Below are positions 26,269-32,472 of a stretch of 32,472 nucleotides of DNA, in pieces. Both the position numbers and the translations under genes were made by a program. The stretch's first letter is position 1. Every line of letters starts with the position of its first letter. Origin of the DNA: Desulfocapsaceae bacterium (GTDB lineage Bacteria > Desulfobacterota > Desulfobulbia > Desulfobulbales > Desulfocapsaceae); the NCBI GenBank assembly GCA_028697885.1, contig JAQVER010000047.1:1-32472 (forward strand). The letters are read 5' to 3'. Below the pieces are notes generated by a model that was given only the letters and a program-made list of their open reading frames with translations, did no database searches and was not told the DNA's origin.

Positions 26269-28809
26269 ATGCCAGACAAAACCGTCTCCAACAACCTTAA
26301 ATCCGTTACCCTCTATCTCCTGCTTTTACTGGCAGGAGCCGCCACCTTTTATCCTCCATACCGGATAGTCCGTGACAATACCATCCAGGCGCTGAACGCC
26401 CAGCAACTTATTTTGGCTCGGCAGGCCGCAAAGGGGATCGAAGAACATTTTAACCATTATCGAAGTATCCTCGCCTATCTGGCCAAACAGGACTCCATCA
26501 TCCGGATCGACGGACAGGGAAGACAGCTCATGGAGGACATGTACGGCTTTACTCAAGGGTCGGTGAGCGCCGTTACCCGCATTGACGCCTCTGGACATAT
26601 CCTTGCGACCGTGCCAGACAACCCAAAGGTTCTCGGCATGGATGTCTCCAGCCAGGAGCATAACCGGCGAATCATTCAGACCCATCAGGCCCAGGTAAGC
26701 GAGGTCTTTACGGCTGCTCAGGGCTATCGGACCGTGGCCTTTGCTTATCCTGTTTTCGACAGCGGTGTATACGCCGGCTGCATCTCCATCCTGATTCCCT
26801 TCGAAACGATTACTAAAAGATATCTGGCGGACATCATTATCGGAGCAGAGGGGTACGCCTGGCTGATCAGCGCAGCGGGAGTAGAACTTTACTGTCCTGT
26901 TCCCGGTCACATCGGCAAAACAGTAGACGAGACCTCTGGCCAGTTTCCCTCTGTGCTGGTCATGGCCCGGAAGATGATGGCCGGAGATGAAGGAACTGCA
27001 GTATACGACTATGACCGGATAAAAAACAATCAAGTCGAAACCATCCGCAAGCAGGCCGTCTATTCGCCGATTCAACTTCCGGGGACCCGCTGGTCCGTTG
27101 TTGTCGCGACCCCGGAACGACAAGCTTTGCAGGCAATTAATGCTTTTGGCATATGGTGGGTCACTTTGTTCTGTACGTTTATGGCCATAGGGGCTTTTCT
27201 GCTCCGTTCCCGTATCATTATCCGCGAATCCAGACAGCGCTTGAAGGCTGAACAAAGACTACTGGAACAGGAACGTATCTTTTCCCGCTTTATCGACAGT
27301 TCCCACATCCCCATTATTATTGCCGGCACTGACGGCCAGACAAGACTGATCAACGGTCAATGCCAAAACACCTACGGCTACACCCTTGAAGATATGCCGA
27401 CTATTGAGACCTGGTTCGTCAGGACTTTCCCCAATAAAAAAACACAGGAAGAAGTCCTCCTGGACTGGCAGAATAAACTGCACACCGCCATAGACACCGG
27501 GGAAGGCGCCACCTTCAAGGAAAGAAGTATAGTCTGTAAAGACGGCTCGTTCAAAGACGTTATCCTGGCCTTCACTCTGGTCGATGATACCATCATCATC
27601 ACCTTGAACGATCAGACCGGCTATAATCGGCTCCAACGGGTGGAGCAGGATTTGCATAACCATCAAGCCCGAACCAGTAAGATGGAGGCCATTGGACTCA
27701 TGGCTGGTGGGGTGGCCCACGATCTGAACAATATCCTTTCCGGAATTGTCGGTTACCCGGAGCTGGTACTCCGGCAACTTCCCCAGGACAGTAACCTGCG
27801 AAAGCCCCTGCAGTTGATGCACGAGGCCGGCCTCCGTGCCGCAGCAGTTGTGGCCGACCTGCTTACCATTGCCAGAGGAGTGGCCAGTACCAAAAAACCA
27901 ACCGACCTCAACACCCTGGTTACCGAATATCTTGAATCCCCGGAAGGGATGATGCTGCAGGCCCTGTATCCAAAAGTGCGGATCATCTCCCGATTAACGC
28001 CCGCGCCATGTACTGTTTCCTGTTCGCCGGTGCATATCCGCAAGAGCATCATGAACCTGATCACCAACGCGGCCGAGGCCATTGCCGGACCGGGGAGCAT
28101 CCATGTTTCCACCAGCATCTGTGACATCGATGAATCTTCAGGAAGCACACTGAAGATAAAGCCGGGGAAGTACGTGCTGCTGCTCGTGGCCGATTCCGGT
28201 TCCGGCATAGCGCAAGCCGATCTGGAGCATATTTTTGAGCCGTTTTACACCAAGAAGGTCATGGGCAGAAGCGGTACGGGCCTTGGGCTGGCCGTGGTTT
28301 GGAGCACTGTCCAGGATCATGGCGGCGGAATCAATGTGGAGAGTAGCGAGAAAGGGACTTCCTTTGCCCTCTATTTACCATTTTCAACGGACGGAGAGCC
28401 CGAGACCAGAAAAGAGCGGACGGATCTTGCTACATTACAGGGAAAAGGTGAATCCATACTAGTGGTTGATGATGAGCCTCAGCAGCGCGATATCGCCTCA
28501 CGCATGCTGGAACAGTTTGGCTACTCGGTAGAAACGACGAACTCAGGGGAAGAGGCAGTACAGTTCCTCCGGGAAAAACCGATGGATCTCATCCTCCTTG
28601 ACATGCTTATGCCTCCAGGCATCAATGGCCGGGAAACATACAAACAGATCATCGCCATCCAGCCCGGCCAGAAAGCGGTCATTGTCAGCGGCTACGCCAG
28701 AAGCGTCGATGTGGAAGAAACGACAGCGCTTGGAGCCGGGGAGTTCATCAAAAAGCCCTACACCATGGAAGAGCTGGGCCGGGCGGTGAGAGACGAGCTG
28801 GCACGATAG
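26269..28809 (+). CDS. Hybrid sensor histidine kinase with periplasmic dCache-like sensor
   Basis: 846 residues. Two membrane helices (about 9-29 and 292-312) flank a large periplasmic domain of the dCache type (motifs such as RIDASGHILATVPD and GAEGYAWLIS). Then follow a PAS domain (about 335-460), HisKA with GGVAHDLNN (His484), an HATPase domain (GTGLGLAVVW) and a receiver with VVDDEP, Asp778 (ILLDMLMPPG) and a late Lys in KKPY. It has the same overall output layout as the kinase at the left edge, which argues for a common family in this genome. The ribosome site is weak. It lies directly before the hcp cluster, but no evidence links the two. Confidence 0.92.
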   Translation: MPDKTVSNNLKSVTLYLLLLLAGAATFYPPYRIVRDNTIQALNAQQLILARQAAKGIEEHFNHYRSILAYLAKQDSIIRIDGQGRQLMEDMYGFTQGSVSAVTRIDASGHILATVPDNPKVLGMDVSSQEHNRRIIQTHQAQVSEVFTAAQGYRTVAFAYPVFDSGVYAGCISILIPFETITKRYLADIIIGAEGYAWLISAAGVELYCPVPGHIGKTVDETSGQFPSVLVMARKMMAGDEGTAVYDYDRIKNNQVETIRKQAVYSPIQLPGTRWSVVVATPERQALQAINAFGIWWVTLFCTFMAIGAFLLRSRIIIRESRQRLKAEQRLLEQERIFSRFIDSSHIPIIIAGTDGQTRLINGQCQNTYGYTLEDMPTIETWFVRTFPNKKTQEEVLLDWQNKLHTAIDTGEGATFKERSIVCKDGSFKDVILAFTLVDDTIIITLNDQTGYNRLQRVEQDLHNHQARTSKMEAIGLMAGGVAHDLNNILSGIVGYPELVLRQLPQDSNLRKPLQLMHEAGLRAAAVVADLLTIARGVASTKKPTDLNTLVTEYLESPEGMMLQALYPKVRIISRLTPAPCTVSCSPVHIRKSIMNLITNAAEAIAGPGSIHVSTSICDIDESSGSTLKIKPGKYVLLLVADSGSGIAQADLEHIFEPFYTKKVMGRSGTGLGLAVVWSTVQDHGGGINVESSEKGTSFALYLPFSTDGEPETRKERTDLATLQGKGESILVVDDEPQQRDIASRMLEQFGYSVETTNSGEEAVQFLREKPMDLILLDMLMPPGINGRETYKQIIAIQPGQKAVIVSGYARSVDVEETTALGAGEFIKKPYTMEELGRAVRDELAR

Positions 28810-28848
28810 ACCCATCCTCGCGACTACACACCTCCAGCTTCACCGACA

Positions 28849-28873
28849 TGCCGTACTGGCCTCAGATACGGCA
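28849..28873 (+). terminator. Intrinsic-type terminator after the hybrid kinase
   Basis: TGCCGTA (28849-28855) and TACGGCA (28867-28873) form a 7-bp stem with an 11-nt loop, followed by a pyrimidine- and T-rich stretch including T6 near 28891-28896. It isolates the kinase transcript from hcp. Confidence 0.5.
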
Positions 28874-28901
28874 ATCTTCTTTCTATCCCTTTTTTCTCAT
28901 T

Positions 28902-28919
28902 CCCCCCCCCAAAAAAAAA
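28902..28919. repeat. C9-A9 homopolymer block upstream of hcp
   Basis: Nine C followed directly by nine A, 31 bp before the FNR/HcpR-like site. Such tracts can vary in length by slippage and are also prone to sequencing error. Confidence 0.8.
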
Positions 28920-28949
28920 TCACTTCTTTCCGGAAAAAAGTTTCTTTCC

Positions 28950-28963
28950 TTGACCTAGATCAA
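28950..28963 (+). promoter_or_regulatory. FNR/HcpR-type operator upstream of hcp
   Basis: TTGAC-CTAG-ATCAA has the 5-4-5 geometry of CRP/FNR-family sites (TTGAT-N4-ATCAA with one change). It lies 132 bp before the hcp ATG. In sulfate reducers hcp genes are typically controlled by the CRP/FNR-family regulator HcpR in response to nitrosative stress; the regulator gene is not in the window. Confidence 0.6.
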
Positions 28964-29095
28964 ACAAACATTCCCTGATCTACGATAGAGTATCAAACAT
29001 AAACGACATATTTGTAATAAGAATTTCACAATGCCCAAAATGTAACATATACTTTATTGAGAACATTTTCATTCACCCCAACCAAGGAGCAAACC

Positions 29096-30724
29096 ATGTA
29101 CTGCAATCAATGTGAACAAACCGCTAAAGGAATCGCCTGCACCACCATCGGTGTCTGTGGCAAAACCGAGCCTGTAGCCGGCCTTGAAGATCTTCTTACT
29201 CATGCAGTCCAGGGCCTTTGCCTGGTGGCTGACGCAGGACGTAAGGTCGGAGTGATAGATAACGCTGTCGATCGTTTCACCTGTGAGGCAATTTTCTCCT
29301 GTCTTACCAATGTCGATTTTGACCCCGCCCGCTTTGGTGTCCTGATCCATAAGACCGCCGCCCTGCGTGAAACCTTGAAAGCCGAAGTAAAAGCCGCTGG
29401 CGGCAAGATTGATTTTACCGCCGCCGCAGCCACCTTTACCCCGGCCGACTCCCTGAGCGGTTTGGAAGAGCAAGGCATCGCCCTGAACTTCATCAACAGC
29501 CTGGATGCCAACCCTGACCTGCAATCCCTGAAGCAGATCACCATGTATGGGCTGCGCGGCCTTGCCGCCTATGCTGACCATGCTGCCATCCTCGGCCAGG
29601 AAGATGACGCCGTCTACGCCTATATCCATGAAGCCATGGCCGCACTCACCGGCGACCTGGACCTCAACCAGCTGGTGGCCCTGGCTCTCAAATGTGGCGA
29701 GGTTAACCTGCGGGCCATGGAACTGTTGGATGCCGGTAATACCGGAACCTACGGTCACCCGGTCCCTACCCCGGTGCCGCTTGGTCATATCCCCGGCAAG
29801 TGTATCCTGGTCACCGGTCACGACCTCAAAGATCTGGCCATGCTCCTGGAGCAGACCAAAGACAAGGGAATCAATATTTATACCCACGGCGAGATGCTGC
29901 CCTGCCACGGCTATCCTGAGCTGAAGAAGTACAGCCATTTCTATGGCCATTTCGGCACCGCCTGGCAGAATCAGCAGAAAGAGATGCCTGAATTTCCAGG
30001 GGCCATCCTTTTTACCACCAACTGCATCCAGAAACCCAAAGACTCCTATAAGGCCAATGTCTTCACCACCGGCCTGGTTGGCTGGCCGGATGTTGCCCAC
30101 ATCGGCAACGACAAAGACTTCAGTCCGGTGATCAACCGCGCCTTGGCCCTGCCCGGATTCACCGACACCGTAGACAAGGGTTCCGTACTCGTGGGTTTTG
30201 CCCGCAACACTGTACTCGGCGTTGCCGATAAGGTGATCGAGGCGGTCAAATCCAAGGCCATCCGTCACTTCTTCCTGGTGGGCGGCTGCGATGGTGCCAA
30301 ACCAGGACGCAACTACTACACCGAGATCGTGGAGCAGATCCCTGGCGACTGCATGATCCTGACGCTCGCCTGCGGTAAGTTCCGCTTTTTTGACAAGCAG
30401 CTGGGCGATATCGGCGGCATCCCCCGCCTCCTTGATGTCGGGCAGTGCAATGACGCCTACTCTGCCATCCAGATTGCAGTGGCCCTGGCCGGCGCTTTTG
30501 AATGCGGGGTCAATGACCTGCCCCTGTCCATGATTCTTTCCTGGTACGAGCAGAAGGCGGTAGTTATCCTCCTGACCTTATTCAGTCTGGGAATCAAAAA
30601 CATCCATCTTGGACCTTCACTGCCGGCCTTCATCACCCCAAACGTGCTGAATGTCCTGGTGGAAAATTTCAACGTCAAACCGGTTTCTACTCCCGAGGCT
30701 GACCTGAAAGCCATCCTGGGCTAA
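29096..30724 (+). CDS. hcp: Hybrid cluster protein (class I)
   Basis: 542 residues from the ATG at 29096 (AAGGAG, 6 nt spacing); an in-frame TTG at 29057 is rejected because the first cysteine must lie at position 3. The N-terminal cluster pattern C3-x2-C6-x8-C15-x5-C21 is the class I (Desulfovibrio) form. Hybrid-cluster ligands are all visible: His242, Glu266, Cys310, Cys398, Cys426, Cys451 and Glu485, with Lys487 nearby. They are spaced as in D. vulgaris HCP with small offsets. HCP acts in the cytoplasm on NO or hydroxylamine and in protein S-nitrosylation, with electrons from an NADH or ferredoxin partner. No frdX or hcr is adjacent. Confidence 0.97.
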   Translation: MYCNQCEQTAKGIACTTIGVCGKTEPVAGLEDLLTHAVQGLCLVADAGRKVGVIDNAVDRFTCEAIFSCLTNVDFDPARFGVLIHKTAALRETLKAEVKAAGGKIDFTAAAATFTPADSLSGLEEQGIALNFINSLDANPDLQSLKQITMYGLRGLAAYADHAAILGQEDDAVYAYIHEAMAALTGDLDLNQLVALALKCGEVNLRAMELLDAGNTGTYGHPVPTPVPLGHIPGKCILVTGHDLKDLAMLLEQTKDKGINIYTHGEMLPCHGYPELKKYSHFYGHFGTAWQNQQKEMPEFPGAILFTTNCIQKPKDSYKANVFTTGLVGWPDVAHIGNDKDFSPVINRALALPGFTDTVDKGSVLVGFARNTVLGVADKVIEAVKSKAIRHFFLVGGCDGAKPGRNYYTEIVEQIPGDCMILTLACGKFRFFDKQLGDIGGIPRLLDVGQCNDAYSAIQIAVALAGAFECGVNDLPLSMILSWYEQKAVVILLTLFSLGIKNIHLGPSLPAFITPNVLNVLVENFNVKPVSTPEADLKAILG

Positions 30725-30747
30725 GAAAGCTGTTATTATTCCCCCCG

Positions 30748-30782
30748 GCAGGACACGGCTCAGATCAGCGTGTCCTGCTTTT
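30748..30782 (+). terminator. Intrinsic-type terminator between hcp and the siroheme-protein gene
   Basis: A perfect 10-bp stem GCAGGACACG (30748-30757) / CGTGTCCTGC (30769-30778) with an 11-nt loop, followed by TTTT. It would reduce read-through from hcp into the next gene, making hcp the most abundant product if they share a promoter. Confidence 0.65.
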
Positions 30783-30808
30783 CCTGCTTGCAAAAGAGAG
30801 AATCTACA

Positions 30809-31435
30809 ATGAATCAAAAGACCTACAGCGTGGTCCCCGGTTTGAACATGGGTCTATTTTCCCCCAAAGATCTGGAAGAGATTGTTACCATCATCAATAA
30901 ATACAATGTCCCCATGACCAAGATCACCTCGGCCCAACGGCTGGCCCTGCTCGGTATGGACGAGGAAGAACAGAAGAAGCTCAAGTCGGAGCTGCAGCCC
31001 CTGATCCGGCCGGTGGCCACGAATGGCGTCCATTACGTCCAGGCCTGCCCCGGCTCCCAGTGGTGTAAATTCGGCACCAGCGACTCTCTGGCACTCGGCG
31101 CCAGAATTGAACAACTCTCCTTTCCTGAACCCCTGCCCGGCAAGGTCAAGATCGGGATCTCCGGTTGCCGCATGTCCTGTACCGAACCATATGTCCGGGA
31201 TGTCGGGATCTTTGCCACAAAAAAAGGCTGGACCCTTGTCTTTGGAGGCAACGGCGGCGGCAATCCACGTCTTGGCGATAAAATAGCAGAAGGTCTCAGC
31301 GATGATCAGGTTGTTGATCTGGTACGAAAATGCCTGACAGTCTATCAACAGAAAGCCAAGTATAAATCACGAAGTGCCCGCTTCATGGAGCGTTTTGGTA
31401 TTGATGCGTTCAAAGAGGCAGTCCTGAGCGAATAA
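30809..31435 (+). CDS. Small siroheme/[4Fe-4S] reductase-like protein (P590 type)
   Basis: 208 residues from the ATG at 30809; the longer frame from 30770 overlaps the terminator stem and is rejected. The nitrite/sulfite reductase 4Fe-4S signature is C80-x5-C86 ... C120-x3-C124, around ACPGSQWC and GCRMSC, with the GNGGGNPRLGD loop after it. A one-domain size with a single siroheme-iron-sulfur site matches the low-spin assimilatory-type sulfite reductase of Desulfovibrio (P590), not the dissimilatory DsrAB enzyme. In this setting it may reduce nitrite, hydroxylamine or NO-derived species (inference). Confidence 0.87.
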   Translation: MNQKTYSVVPGLNMGLFSPKDLEEIVTIINKYNVPMTKITSAQRLALLGMDEEEQKKLKSELQPLIRPVATNGVHYVQACPGSQWCKFGTSDSLALGARIEQLSFPEPLPGKVKIGISGCRMSCTEPYVRDVGIFATKKGWTLVFGGNGGGNPRLGDKIAEGLSDDQVVDLVRKCLTVYQQKAKYKSRSARFMERFGIDAFKEAVLSE

Positions 31436-31455
31436 TTCAGCCCGGAGGGTCTATC

Positions 31456-32097
31456 ATGCAATGCCCTGGACAGGATAACCGATACTGGAATGGTGAGGCA
31501 GTCTTTGAACTCCCCTGCCCCCACTGCGGAAATGTTCTGGAATTTTTCAAGGACGACAGTCAACGTACCTGCAAAAAATGCGGACACCGGGTGCTGAACC
31601 CCAAGATCGATTTTGGCTGCGCCTCCTACTGCCCTTATGCCGAACAGTGCATGGGTGCCCTACCCTCCGATCTGCGGAGAGGTCTAGCTGACCTGTTCAA
31701 GGATCGACTGGCAATTGCAGTACGGAAACGCTTGCTGGATAATGAGCAAAAATATCTTCTAGTCACCAACAGGGCGGAATTTGGCGAAAAACTCTGCCAG
31801 GAAGAGGGCGGGAACATGGCCGCCATTGTCGCCGCCGCCCTGCTCACCGAGCTCGATCACCCTTTGGCTCTGTTGACAGAGCTTGCGGCAGAAGAAACCC
31901 TTATCAAGGAGGTGAATGCGCTTCTTTCCCGGCAGCCTGCCATGAATGATGAAGAGGCTAAATCAGCCGCCATCTTCCATGACGCCTGTCTCTTGGGCGA
32001 CATGAGCCTGAGTATGCATACAGACTTATCCGCAATCTGTCTGACCGCAACGGGAACACAGGAAGCAGAAAAGTTAAAAAAGCAGAGCAATATCTGA
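31456..32097 (+). CDS. Zinc-ribbon protein with degenerate HD hydrolase domain
   Basis: 213 residues starting with the typical CPGQDNRYW. A zinc ribbon has pairs C21-x2-C24 and C39-x2-C42, then a second cysteine group (C55, C59, C65) in the FGCASYC stretch. Homologues I recall next to iron-sulfur and nitrogen-stress genes carry a C-terminal HD phosphohydrolase. Here the expected HD pair is replaced (AALLTELDH where AAILHDIG is usual), and the first-helix His and the paired His-His are also missing. It is therefore probably a regulatory or structural relic of the enzyme. It follows the siroheme gene by 20 bp with a GGAGG site. Confidence 0.75.
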   Translation: MQCPGQDNRYWNGEAVFELPCPHCGNVLEFFKDDSQRTCKKCGHRVLNPKIDFGCASYCPYAEQCMGALPSDLRRGLADLFKDRLAIAVRKRLLDNEQKYLLVTNRAEFGEKLCQEEGGNMAAIVAAALLTELDHPLALLTELAAEETLIKEVNALLSRQPAMNDEEAKSAAIFHDACLLGDMSLSMHTDLSAICLTATGTQEAEKLKKQSNI

Positions 32098-32180
32098 CCG
32101 GAAGAAAGCCCCTAATGGATTCAATGCTGGTCCTATTGGGATACATGCAGCAAAATTAAACCAAGCAACAAGGAGGATGC

Positions 32181-32472
32181 ATGCAGTTTCTGAAATCCAG
32201 ACAAGGATCAGTGACCACTCCCGTTGTGCTTCTGGCGGCAGGAGTGGCTATACTGGCGATTCTGGTCTTCCTGCTGATCGGCCCGCCACGTCTTCTGGCC
32301 AAGTCGGAATCTCCGGCATTTTGTGCCAGTTGTCATGTCATGGAGGAACAGCACACGGCCTGGAGTCACGCCGGCGCACATCGGCGGATCTTGTGCGTGG
32401 ACTGTCATCTACCCAACGGCGGTCCCATCGGCCATTACTTATGGAGGTCCATTGATGGCATGAAAGATGTTC
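32181..32472 (+). CDS. nrfH: NrfH-type membrane cytochrome c, 3' end beyond the window
   Basis: At least 97 residues, cut by the right edge. A membrane anchor (about 14-34) is followed by haem sites C48-AS-C51-H52, with Met54 as the likely axial ligand (CxxCHxM, as in NrfH), and C72-VD-C75-H76. NrfH/NapC proteins carry electrons from menaquinol to the periplasmic nitrite reductase NrfA, so nrfA probably follows outside the window. AAGGAGG stands 4 nt before the ATG at 32181. An overlapping frame starting at 32177 is not real. Confidence 0.93.
   Translation, partial: MQFLKSRQGSVTTPVVLLAAGVAILAILVFLLIGPPRLLAKSESPAFCASCHVMEEQHTAWSHAGAHRRILCVDCHLPNGGPIGHYLWRSIDGMKDV

Noticed and set aside
25983-26300. 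105-codon plus-strand frame before the second hybrid kinase
   Set aside because: No domain or ribosome site, and it overlaps the kinase start in another frame.
29069-30268. 399-codon minus-strand frame opposite hcp
   Set aside because: Antisense of a fully conserved hcp gene; the translation is glycine- and glutamine-rich without family motifs.
32177-32455. 92-codon plus-strand frame at the right edge
   Set aside because: Out of frame with the NrfH coding sequence, which starts 4 bp later behind the same ribosome site and carries two CxxCH haem motifs.

Overview
The window (about 32.5 kb, moderate GC) looks like the chromosome of an anaerobic Desulfobacterota, probably a sulfate reducer or relative of the Desulfobulbales type. 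The main clues are a perfect NikR operator of the deltaproteobacterial form, a class I (Desulfovibrio-type) hybrid cluster protein, a one-cluster siroheme sulfite-reductase-like protein, an NrfH-type cytochrome and two hybrid histidine kinases. The species assignment is inference. I saw no tRNA, rRNA, CRISPR array, insertion sequence or integrase.

Region 1 (1-10.6 kb). A hybrid histidine kinase is cut by the left edge. Then comes a long run of minus-strand genes: a short-chain dehydrogenase, an isochorismatase-like hydrolase, a PhnA-family protein, a thioredoxin/CcdA-type membrane fusion, an RhlE-type RNA helicase, a P-loop ATPase with a zinc ribbon and winged helix that is split by a frameshift at a C7 run, a methyltransferase and a small membrane protein. 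The split ATPase stands alone between housekeeping genes and is the best candidate for a recently acquired accessory gene.

Region 2 (10.8-18.3 kb). This is a cobalt/nickel/cobalamin block: a nickel ECF-type transporter (nikMN, nikQ, nikO), a divergent nikR with its operator in between, a periplasmic metal-chelate/B12-type binding protein and a TonB-dependent receptor. The receptor sits behind a full cobalamin riboswitch followed by an intrinsic terminator. A haem-binding-domain protein lies inside the block. It shares a 37-bp promoter-like motif, at almost the same distance from the start codon, with the small membrane protein gene 4 kb away.

Region 3 (18.6-25.9 kb). Mostly plus-strand genes: a flavin-binding PNPOx-like protein, a DODA/LigB dioxygenase-like protein, a TIGR01777 epimerase, mscL, a second methyltransferase and a large PhnD-type sensor/GAF/HD-GYP protein with a degenerate GGDEF end. 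A convergent nitroreductase closes the region.

Region 4 (26-32.5 kb). A second hybrid histidine kinase is followed by an apparent nitrosative-stress/nitrite module: an FNR/HcpR-like site, hcp, a terminator-like hairpin, a P590-like siroheme protein, a zinc-ribbon protein whose HD hydrolase half has lost its catalytic residues, and the start of nrfH (with nrfA expected beyond the right edge). HCP and Nrf proteins handle NO, hydroxylamine and nitrite, so the cluster probably defends against reactive nitrogen or reduces nitrite to ammonium.
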